A DNA stretch of 8,592 nucleotides from positions 1 to 8,592 of the forward strand of contig DRKV01000376.1 of the NCBI GenBank assembly GCA_011051635.1, given 5' to 3'. Both the position numbers and the translations under genes were made by a program. A model generated the notes under the pieces. The model was given only the letters and a program-made list of their open reading frames with translations. It was not told the origin of the DNA and ran no database searches. The stretch is from Chloroflexota bacterium (GTDB lineage Bacteria > Chloroflexota > Anaerolineae > Anaerolineales > DRKV01). Shown piece by piece: positions 1-6,525 of the stretch. Each line of letters begins with the position of its first letter. Positions within the stretch are counted from its first letter, which is position 1.

Positions 1-2133
1 AAGAAACTGGAAGCAGGGCGCGAATCGGCCTTCCTGAGCCGCGACCTGGCGCGCATCGTCACCGATTTGGCCGTCCCCTTCGATGCTCAGGCCGCCCGCA
101 TTGAGCACCTGGATACCGCTCCTCTCCGCCAACTCTTTCAGGAACTGGAATTCCTCAGCCTCCTGAAGCGCCTGGAAGAAGTGGAGCGCCGCTATCGGGA
201 AGGGCTGCCCGCCCAGGCGAATACCGGGACCCCGCCCCCTGCGGGGGGACAACTCTCCCTCTTCGGGAGCGGAACGGCCTCCCTTTCGGTTGCTCCCGCT
301 CCCCCAAATGCGCCTCCCTTCGAAGTGGTTGCCACCCCCGCCGCCCTGGAGAATCTTGCCCGCCGCCTGCAGGATGCCTCCCTGATTGCCTTCGACACCG
401 AGACCACCGCCACCGACAAGATGCGCGCCGACCTGGTGGGCATCTCCCTGGCGGTCTCCGCCGAGAAGGGCTACTACATCCCCGTCGGCCACCTGCAAGG
501 GGCGCAACTCCCCCTCGCCGCCGTCCTGGATGCCCTGCGTCCGGCCCTGACCGACCCGAACATCCCCAAAGCGGGGCACAACCTGAAGTACGATTTCGTC
601 ATCCTGGCGCGGCAGGGACTGCGCGTCGCCCCCCTGACCTTCGATACCATGCTGGCCGAGTGGCTCATCAACCCCGATTCGCGCAACCTGGGGCTGAAGC
701 GCCTGGCCTTCGTGCGCTTGCAGCACGAGATGACCGGCATCAAGGAACTGATTGGCAGCGGCAAGAAGCAGCGCAGCATGGCGGAGGTGCCCATCGCACA
801 GGCCGCCCCCTACGCCGCGGATGATGCTATCGTCGTCCTGCGCCTGATGCCCCTCCTGCAAGCCGACCTGGAGGCGCGTCACGCCGAGCGCCTGCTGCGC
901 GAAATCGAGATGCCCCTCATCCCCGTCCTGGCTGCGATGGAGATGGCCGGCATCGCCCTGGATGTGCCCTTCCTGCGCGGCATGTCTCAGGAATTGCAGA
1001 CCCGCATGGAGGCCCTGAAGGCCAAAGTGTACGAGAGCGTGGGAGAAGCCTTCAATCTCAACTCCACGCAGCAACTTTCGCGGGCGCTGTTCGAGCGTCT
1101 CGGCTTGCAGCCTCCCGCGGGGACGCGGCGCACCGCCCACGGGACGTATTCCACCTCGGCCTCGGTGCTCGAAGCCCTGCGCGATGCCCACCCCGTCGTC
1201 GCCTGGGTGCTGGAATACCGCGAACTGGCGAAACTCAAATCCACCTACGTGGACGCCCTGCCGCAGCAGGTCAACCCGCGCACCGGCAGGGTACACACCT
1301 CCTACAACCAGACCGGTTCGGTGACGGGACGGATTGCTTCCTCCGACCCCAACCTGCAGAACATCCCCATCCGCACGGAACTGGGGCGCAAGGTGCGCCG
1401 CGCCTTCGTGGCCGCGCCGGGGCACTACCTCCTCGGCGTGGATTACTCCCAGGTGGAATTGCGTCTCGTGGCGCACATGTCCGGCGACGAAGCCATGATT
1501 GCCGCTTTCCGCGCCGGGCAGGACATCCACGCCACCACCGCGGCGGCCATCTACGGCGTACCGCTGGAGCAAGTCACCAAAGAGCAGCGGCGGCACGCCA
1601 AAGCAATCAACTTCGGGCTGATTTACGGGATGAGTCCCTTCGGGCTGACCCGTTCCACCGACCTGACCCTGGCTGAAGCGGAGAATTTCGTCAAGGCTTA
1701 CTTCGAGCGTTTCCCCGGCGTCAAAACCTACCTGGATTCCATCCGCAGGCAGGCCGCCGAACAGGGCTACGTGGAAACCCTGTTGGGGCGGCGGCGCTAT
1801 TTCCCGGAGTTGCAGGGCAATGCCAGCCGCAACGCCCGCAACCGCGCCGAGCGCGAGGCCATCAACGCGCCCATTCAGGGCACGGCGGCGGACATCATCA
1901 AACTCGCCATGCTGCGCGTCCCGGAGGCCCTGCGGTCTGCGGAACTCTCGGCGCACATGCTCTTGCAGGTACACGATGAATTGGTGTTAGAATGTCCGGC
2001 GGAAGAACTTTCTGAAACAGCGCGGGTGGTACAAGATGTGATGGAAAATGCTTATCCCTTGACGGTCCCCCTGGCAACCGAAGCCCGCTTTGGCTCCAAC
2101 TGGGGCGAGATGCAAGTTTACGAGTCAACATGA
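1..2133 (+). CDS. polA: DNA polymerase I, 5'-truncated by the window edge
   Basis: This gene encodes family A DNA polymerase, which fills gaps and replaces RNA primers in replication and repair. The reading frame is open from base 1 (KKLEAGRESAFLSRDLA..., the end of the 5'-nuclease domain), so the true start lies upstream; the TTG at 67 is not the start. There are 710 visible residues, against roughly 900-950 for the whole family protein. Counting from base 1, a Pro/Gly-rich linker spans about residues 68-110 and contains QLSLF (84-88). The 3'-5' exonuclease domain keeps all expected acidic residues: Exo I D132/E134 (FDTET), Exo II D198 (HNLKYD) and Exo III Y271/D275 (YAADD), so proofreading is probably active, unlike in Thermus Pol I. 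The polymerase domain has motif A DYSQVELR (D481), motif B with K534, F538 and Y542, and motif C QVHDE (D659/E660). The TGA stop is at 2131-2133. Identity is very secure. Confidence 0.97.
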   Translation, partial: KKLEAGRESAFLSRDLARIVTDLAVPFDAQAARIEHLDTAPLRQLFQELEFLSLLKRLEEVERRYREGLPAQANTGTPPPAGGQLSLFGSGTASLSVAPAPPNAPPFEVVATPAALENLARRLQDASLIAFDTETTATDKMRADLVGISLAVSAEKGYYIPVGHLQGAQLPLAAVLDALRPALTDPNIPKAGHNLKYDFVILARQGLRVAPLTFDTMLAEWLINPDSRNLGLKRLAFVRLQHEMTGIKELIGSGKKQRSMAEVPIAQAAPYAADDAIVVLRLMPLLQADLEARHAERLLREIEMPLIPVLAAMEMAGIALDVPFLRGMSQELQTRMEALKAKVYESVGEAFNLNSTQQLSRALFERLGLQPPAGTRRTAHGTYSTSASVLEALRDAHPVVAWVLEYRELAKLKSTYVDALPQQVNPRTGRVHTSYNQTGSVTGRIASSDPNLQNIPIRTELGRKVRRAFVAAPGHYLLGVDYSQVELRLVAHMSGDEAMIAAFRAGQDIHATTAAAIYGVPLEQVTKEQRRHAKAINFGLIYGMSPFGLTRSTDLTLAEAENFVKAYFERFPGVKTYLDSIRRQAAEQGYVETLLGRRRYFPELQGNASRNARNRAEREAINAPIQGTAADIIKLAMLRVPEALRSAELSAHMLLQVHDELVLECPAEELSETARVVQDVMENAYPLTVPLATEARFGSNWGEMQVYEST

Positions 2134-2153
2134 AATAGCGGAGTGGGACAATC

Positions 2154-2251
2154 AGACCTCCGAGATTTTGCCGCTGCGGTACTCGTCCAAAGCGGCCTGG
2201 GCAGGCAATTTCGCTCCCCGGGGCGGCGCTCAACGGAAATCTCGGAGGTCT
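2154..2251. repeat. 98-bp inverted-repeat element (15-bp perfect arms) between polA and the TPR gene
   Basis: The arms AGACCTCCGAGATTT (2154-2168) and AAATCTCGGAGGTCT (2237-2251) are exact reverse complements. The 68-nt interior can form smaller stems: GCCGCT/AGCGGC (2170-2175 with 2191-2196), GCCT/AGGC (2195-2198 with 2203-2206, an alternative to the first) and a GC-rich one around CCCCGGGG (2216-2223). The right arm is followed only by TTT and then CCCCC, so it is a poor intrinsic terminator. It starts 20 bp after the polA stop and ends 83 bp before the downstream ATG. Possible readings are a MITE/REP-like mobile repeat, a structured 5' leader of the TPR gene, or a polA 3'-end structure. 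No target-site duplication is visible, and no riboswitch class was recognised. Confidence 0.7.
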
Positions 2252-2334
2252 TTCCCCCGCTAATTCGCGAAGAGCCAGGTTTACGAAAACGCGGATTCGG
2301 GGCAGGCAGCATAGAAACCCAGAGGCAGGTACGT

Positions 2335-4656
2335 ATGGCAGGAAATCAGGAACGCTTTCGCAAATTGATGAACCAGGGACATTCCGCAGCCTGGGACCAG
2401 GATTGGAAACGGGCTGCCGGATTTTACAGGCAGGCGTTGGAAGAGATTGCCAATCATCCGCTGGCATTGAGCAATCTTGGGTTGGCGCTTTACCAGATGG
2501 GAGAGTACTCCGAAGCGCTGAAGTATTACGCCGGGGCTGCCAGACACGCTCCCAATGACCCCATCCCCCTGGAGCGGATTGCTGAAATCCTGGAGCATCT
2601 GGGTGATTCGCAGAAGGCTGTCCAGGCCGCCTTGCGCGCCGCGGAGTTGTACGCCCGTGCCGGAGACATAGACAAAGCCATAGACGCCTGGGCGCGGGTA
2701 ACGCGCATCAACCCTGATGACGAGTTGGCACATTCCCGTTTGGCGCTGGTCTTCGAGAAACAGGGACGCCGCGACCAGGCGGTGACCGAGTACATCGCGG
2801 TAGCCAGTTTGCAACAGCACCGGGGGAAAGTGCAGGAGGCACTGAAGACTGTCCGCCACGCGCTGAAAATTGCTCCCCACAGTTTACCGGCGCAGCAGGC
2901 CCTGCGCATGATACAGGAGAACCGCCGGCTGCCCAAGCCCGTTCGCCCGCGGGGCAGCACCACGCCTGCCGACATTCCCTCCGTGGCGAGGCTGGAGGCT
3001 CCCAAACCCTCCGTCGCGGAGGAAGAGCAGGCCGACCCCGTGACGGAAGGGCAGCGCCGCGCCCTGCAATTGCTGGCCTCCTTGCTTTTCGAAGGGGAGA
3101 CGGAAGATACTTCGCAGGACGCGGGCGCGCGGGGATTACAGGCGATTTTGCAAGGGACCCGCTCGGAAGGCGGCAAAGTTGACCAATCGCGCATTTTGCT
3201 GCACATCAGTCGTCTGGTAGAACTGCAATCGCTGGAAAATTATCAGGATGCTGCCGGGGAATTGGAGCGCGCCCTGGCTGCTGGCTTGGACCACCCGGCG
3301 GTGTACTTCGATTTGGGCTGGTTGCAATACAAAACCGGTCGCCTGGAAAGTGCTCTTCGCAACCTGAAGAAATCCCGCACGGCTCCGGATTTTGCCCTGG
3401 CGGCCAATTTTTTGATTGGCGATATTTACCGGCAGCAGGGACGTTTGCGCGACGCGGCTGTGGCCGTGCTGGAAGCGCTTAAGTCCGCCGACGCGCAGGT
3501 GGTTCCCTCCGAGCAGGCGGCGGATTTGCAGCAATTGTACGTTCCGCTCATCGAGGCCCAGGCCACGGTGGACGACGATGAATCTCACAAGCAGTTGATT
3601 GCCAACGTCCGCGACCTGTTGATGCGGGATGATTGGCGCTCCCAATTGCGGGAGGCCCGCTTGCGTTTGCCCACTGCCAGCCCGGATGCTCCCCCCGCAC
3701 CGCTGGCGGAAATTCTGACCGCGGCCAGCAGCGGACACATCGTCGAGTCTCTGGCAAATGTGGAGCGGTTGATGCGGCAGGGGTTCTGGCGCTCCGCAAT
3801 GGACGAGGCTTTCTGGGCTTTGCAGCACGCTCCCACGTACCTGCCCCTGCACACCTACATCGGCGATTTGCTCTCGCAGCAAGGGTATATCCCTGAAGCG
3901 ATTGCCAAATTTCAGGTGGTAGCCCGCACCCACAACGTGCGCGGTGAATCCCGCCGGGCAGCCCAGTTGCTCGAACGCGTCATTCAACTCTCCCCTCTGG
4001 ATATTTCCATCCGGCAGCAACTCATCTCCCTGTTGATTCAAATGGGCGAAATAGAGGCCGCGGTCGAACATTATCTCAACATGGCCGGTGTGTACTACAA
4101 CCGCGCTGAGTTGAGCCAGGCGCGCAGCACGTACATGGAAGCCTTCCGCATGGCGCAGCAATACAACCTGGATACCGAACACGCGGTCAAAATCCTGTAC
4201 CGCATGGCCGATATTGACATGCAAAGCCTGGACTGGCGTCGGGCGCAGCGCGTCTATGAGCAGATACGGTCTCTGGTCCCGTATGATGCCGAAGCCTGTC
4301 TCAAGTTGATTGACCTCAACTTGCGGCTGGGCGATGATGCCCATGCCCGCTCGGAGATGGACAATTTTCTCTCCTCCCTGGTGCAATCGGGGAATTTGGA
4401 GACGGCTATTGCCTTCCTGGAGCGCCTGACCGAAGAGCAGGAGGGATACCTGCCCGCCGTGCGTCGCCTGGCCGAGTTATACCGGCGTGTCGGTGCGGTG
4501 GACAAGGCCGTGCAAACTTATGACGCCCTGGCTGACCGCTTACTGGATGCCGGGGACAGTGAAGGTGCCATTCGGGCTATTGAAGCCCTGCTCAAACTCA
4601 ATCCCCCAAATGCGGAACAATACCGCGCTTTTCTGGAGCAGTTGAGGCAGGGATGA
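2335..4656 (+). CDS. Large TPR-repeat protein of unknown function
   Basis: This is a 773-aa protein made almost wholly of tetratricopeptide-like helical hairpins. It has no signal peptide or membrane segment, so it is probably a cytoplasmic scaffold. TPR-like units are clear at about residues 14-74 (ALSNLGLALYQMGEYSEALKYY), 75-180 (GDIDKAIDAWARVTRINPDD), 285-385 (VYFDLGWLQYKTGRLESALRNL) and again through the C-terminal half, from about residue 460 to the end. A Pro- and acid-rich low-complexity linker (about 196-240) separates the first block from the rest. I chose ATG 2335 because it has AGAGG nine bases upstream and begins TPR-like sequence. The frame is open further upstream to a GTG at 2143, but that stretch crosses the inverted-repeat element and does not look like protein. 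No catalytic domain is seen. The gene is convergent with the secreted-protein gene across a shared terminator. Confidence in the fold is high; function is unknown. Confidence 0.88.
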   Translation: MAGNQERFRKLMNQGHSAAWDQDWKRAAGFYRQALEEIANHPLALSNLGLALYQMGEYSEALKYYAGAARHAPNDPIPLERIAEILEHLGDSQKAVQAALRAAELYARAGDIDKAIDAWARVTRINPDDELAHSRLALVFEKQGRRDQAVTEYIAVASLQQHRGKVQEALKTVRHALKIAPHSLPAQQALRMIQENRRLPKPVRPRGSTTPADIPSVARLEAPKPSVAEEEQADPVTEGQRRALQLLASLLFEGETEDTSQDAGARGLQAILQGTRSEGGKVDQSRILLHISRLVELQSLENYQDAAGELERALAAGLDHPAVYFDLGWLQYKTGRLESALRNLKKSRTAPDFALAANFLIGDIYRQQGRLRDAAVAVLEALKSADAQVVPSEQAADLQQLYVPLIEAQATVDDDESHKQLIANVRDLLMRDDWRSQLREARLRLPTASPDAPPAPLAEILTAASSGHIVESLANVERLMRQGFWRSAMDEAFWALQHAPTYLPLHTYIGDLLSQQGYIPEAIAKFQVVARTHNVRGESRRAAQLLERVIQLSPLDISIRQQLISLLIQMGEIEAAVEHYLNMAGVYYNRAELSQARSTYMEAFRMAQQYNLDTEHAVKILYRMADIDMQSLDWRRAQRVYEQIRSLVPYDAEACLKLIDLNLRLGDDAHARSEMDNFLSSLVQSGNLETAIAFLERLTEEQEGYLPAVRRLAELYRRVGAVDKAVQTYDALADRLLDAGDSEGAIRAIEALLKLNPPNAEQYRAFLEQLRQG

Positions 4657-4715
4657 GTTTTGCAGTTCGTCAAGAATTTTGAAACAGGGGGCAGGCAACT
4701 CGCAAGGCGTATAAC

Positions 4716-4747
4716 AAAACAGGGAGCCGCACGCGGCTCCCTGTTTT
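4716..4747. terminator. Bidirectional intrinsic terminator between convergent genes
   Basis: AAAACAGGGAGCCGC (4716-4730) and GCGGCTCCCTGTTTT (4733-4747) are perfect reverse complements, giving a GC-rich stem with a four-base loop (CACG), flanked by A4 on the left and T4 on the right. Read on either strand, the hairpin is followed by a U-run. It lies 59 bp after the TPR stop codon and 19 bp after the stop codon of the minus-strand secreted-protein gene, so it can end transcription of both. Confidence 0.92.
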
Positions 4748-4766
4748 CGGCGGGGGTATGTTGACC

Positions 4767-5732
4767 TCAATACCAGATGCGAAACGAGGTGCGGGTGTTT
4801 TCCTTGAGCGACCCTTGAGGTGCGGTGACTTCCACGCTGACCTCCACAAATCCGGGTTGGGAGGAATCTACCGGAAAAGTCAGGTCAGTGAATCCGTAAG
4901 CATTTGTGCTGTGGGGGGCGATGTAGGGCACGGAACGTCCGTCGGGGTAATGGACGGTAATGGCCGCGGTAGCGCCTTCAAGGGGCTGCCGTTTCTGGTC
5001 GCGCACGATGATGTACAGGGTTTGCTCATCCTTTTGGGAAACGGATGCTTTGGTCACGAAAGCATGTACCTGCATCTCCAACAGGGTGTTCTGCCCGATG
5101 AAGGCTGTGTTCTGGGGCAGCAACAACCGGGGATTTTCTCTGTTCAGGCGGAAATAGACCTCACCCAGGTTGGTGAGGACAAATTGCCCTTGTCCGCCGG
5201 CTTCCGGGTGCCATTCCAGGCGGGCGTATTCCAGGTATTGCACCAGCCGGTCTCCGTCTCGCTCCAGGGGGGAGATGGGATTGCCCAGGTAGATGGCTCC
5301 CTGATGTTCTTTCCAGAAAGCCAGGAAGCCATAGCACAACTGCTGACCGGTATCGGCAAAGTGTTGGCAGGCAGTGGGGTTGGGAGGGGTATTGGCCGGG
5401 ATGTGCTCTTTTTCTTGTTTGTAGACCAACTGCCCCAGCGGAGTGAGGCGCACGGTGTTGGCCGGCGAAGCCGGGTCGTATTCGAAGCGGGCGCGCTGGA
5501 AGTATTGTACCTCCACGCCTTGCGGATTGGTGAACGCCTCTGTGATGGGGTAGCCGAACAAGAGCAAAGCATCGGGGGTGGCTTCGTAAAAGGCTCTGAA
5601 CTTCCCGCGGATGGTGTGCCCTGTTTCGGGGAAGTAGCGCGGCGCGTTTTCCTGGGCACGGACGGATACCGCCGCGGCAACGCCTGTCCCCAAAAGGAAA
5701 ATAATGACGAGACCCCGCAAGATTTTGCTCAT
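4767..5732 (-). CDS. Secreted protein with two ETGH/FGYP modules and a C-terminal Ig-like domain
   Basis: This is a 321-aa exported protein of unknown function. Residues 1-26 form a signal peptide (MSK, a hydrophobic core, then AAAVSVRA with likely cleavage before QENA). Module 1 (about 30-106) reads PRYFPETGH ... LLFGYPITEAF ... VQYFQRARFEYDP ... LTPLGQLVY. Module 2 (about 121-195) is a decayed copy: CQHFADTGQ ... IYLGNPISPLE ... VQYLEYARLEWHP ... LTNLGEVYF. These paired modules resemble sequences I know from Chloroflexota exoproteins; the binding partner is unknown. Residues about 208-321 look like an Ig-like or bacterial adhesin-type beta domain (LYIIVRDQKRQPLEGATAAITVHYPDG ... YGFTDLTFPV ... 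GFVEVSVEVTA). The only two cysteines, C122 and C133, lie in module 2 and could pair outside the cell. There is no sortase signal, lipobox or membrane anchor, so it is probably released or held by binding. ATG 5732 is chosen for the signal peptide and the adjacent promoter. Confidence 0.88.
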   Translation of the reverse strand: MSKILRGLVIIFLLGTGVAAAVSVRAQENAPRYFPETGHTIRGKFRAFYEATPDALLLFGYPITEAFTNPQGVEVQYFQRARFEYDPASPANTVRLTPLGQLVYKQEKEHIPANTPPNPTACQHFADTGQQLCYGFLAFWKEHQGAIYLGNPISPLERDGDRLVQYLEYARLEWHPEAGGQGQFVLTNLGEVYFRLNRENPRLLLPQNTAFIGQNTLLEMQVHAFVTKASVSQKDEQTLYIIVRDQKRQPLEGATAAITVHYPDGRSVPYIAPHSTNAYGFTDLTFPVDSSQPGFVEVSVEVTAPQGSLKENTRTSFRIWY

Positions 5733-5738
5733 GTTTTC

Positions 5739-5767
5739 ATTATACACTGACTTTTGTGTTGTGTCGT
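5739..5767 (-). promoter_or_regulatory. Promoter of the secreted-protein gene, probably giving a leaderless mRNA
   Basis: On the minus strand a perfect TATAAT (5744-5739) is preceded, with a 17-bp spacer, by ACGACA (5767-5762), which matches four of six bases of TTGACA. Only six bases (GAAAAC) separate the -10 box from the ATG at 5732, so the usual start point, six to eight bases after the -10, falls on or next to the A of the ATG. There is no room for a Shine-Dalgarno site and none is seen. The consensus match is direct observation; leaderless translation is inference. Confidence 0.72.
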
Positions 5768-5851
5768 AGATTTTTCCTCTTTCTTCCCCCTTTCTGACCT
5801 TTCCCCGAAGGGGGTAGGAGCCGGTTCTCCCGCCCGCCACGGTCTCTCCCC

Positions 5852-6523
5852 CTACCCCAGCAGCGAGGCGACCTCCGCCGTACTTTCCAGAATGACATCC
5901 GCGCCGGCGCGCTCCAGTTCGGTGCGCTCCCCGAAACCGCACAATACGCCGATGGTCTGCGCGCCGGCGGCCTTTCCCGTGCGGATGTCCACGGTGGTGT
6001 CGCCGACCATGACGCAATTTTCCGGCGGGATGCCCAACTGCGCCGCGGCCCACAAGAGCGGGTCGGGGGAGGGTTTCGTGCGGCGGCAGGTGTGCGCCGT
6101 GGCGATGGCGCGGAAGTAGCCGCTTAGGTCGTATTGCTCCAGGAATTGCAGGGTGGTGTATTCTCCCCGCGCGCTGACCACTGCCAGGGGGTAGCGCGCC
6201 GCGGCGGCCTCCAGCATGGGGCGGACGCCGGGGACGAGCAGGAATTCCGCTTCGCCGAGGGCCTTCTGCGAGCGGCGGGAGTAGATTTTGTAGAGCAGGT
6301 CGTCCAGGTTGAGGCGGTCGGCGAAGGCATAGAGGGCGTTGCCGGGGGTTTCGGCGTACATCACCAGGCGGCGGGCCAGGCGCGCCGCATCCCGACCGGG
6401 GAGCAGGAAGCGAAAGGGGTGCAGGTAGCGGGCCACCTTGCGGACGTACAGGTCGTCGGTGTCGCTCAGCGTGCCGTCTACGTCGAAGCACAGCGCCCGA
6501 ATGCGGGAGATGTCCAGGGGCAT
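5852..6523 (-). CDS. HAD-family hydrolase (phosphoglycolate phosphatase-like)
   Basis: This is a 223-aa cytoplasmic haloacid dehalogenase-type phosphatase. All four HAD motifs are present. Motif I is CFDVDGTLSDTD, with nucleophile D14 and acid/base D16. Motif II is VVSARG, with S117. Motif III is K150 in RRTKPSPDP. Motif IV is VMVGDTTVDIRTGKAAG, with D175 and D179 for Mg2+. A helical cap of type C1 fills about residues 22-95. This arrangement is typical of Gph/PGMB-like phosphatases of small phosphorylated metabolites, but the substrate cannot be told from sequence. The ATG at 6523 lies two bases after the peptidase stop (TGA-CC-ATG), implying translational coupling. A GTG at 6550 would add nine residues overlapping the upstream gene and lies outside the HAD fold. 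It is the last gene of the three-gene minus-strand cluster. Confidence 0.93.
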   Translation of the reverse strand: MPLDISRIRALCFDVDGTLSDTDDLYVRKVARYLHPFRFLLPGRDAARLARRLVMYAETPGNALYAFADRLNLDDLLYKIYSRRSQKALGEAEFLLVPGVRPMLEAAAARYPLAVVSARGEYTTLQFLEQYDLSGYFRAIATAHTCRRTKPSPDPLLWAAAQLGIPPENCVMVGDTTVDIRTGKAAGAQTIGVLCGFGERTELERAGADVILESTAEVASLLG

Positions 6524-6525
6524 GG

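Noticed and set aside
2143..2334. N-terminal extension of the TPR protein to a GTG at 2143
   Set aside because: It would be translated through the inverted-repeat element, has no TPR-like or hydrophobic pattern, and the ATG at 2335 has a purine-rich AGAGG at suitable spacing.
2252..2334. A promoter for the TPR gene, for example TTTACG at 2280
   Set aside because: No -10-like hexamer was found at 16-18 bp from it or from other candidate -35 boxes; the support is too weak to annotate.
3136..4386. A 416-codon minus-strand open frame opposite the TPR gene
   Set aside because: It lies wholly inside clear TPR coding sequence and shows no domain, signal or ribosome-binding site of its own.
4758..5750. 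A 330-codon plus-strand open frame opposite the secreted-protein gene
   Set aside because: The opposite strand has a signal peptide, repeated modules and a promoter. This frame begins beside the terminator and has no recognisable protein features.
5802..5816. The 15-mer TCCCCGAAGGGGGTA, also present at 7754-7768
   Set aside because: It is a low-complexity, hairpin-forming GC sequence. The second copy is inside the peptidase linker coding sequence, so chance or compositional bias suffices.
5811..5858. A GGGGTAG/CTACCCC inverted repeat near the end of the HAD gene as a terminator
   Set aside because: The loop is long, the inner pairing imperfect, one arm overlaps the stop codon, and no U-run follows on the minus strand.
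5733..6491. N-terminal extension of the secreted protein to 6491
   Set aside because: It overlaps the HAD gene in another frame and would bury the signal peptide. The product is Pro/Arg/Gly-rich shadow sequence.
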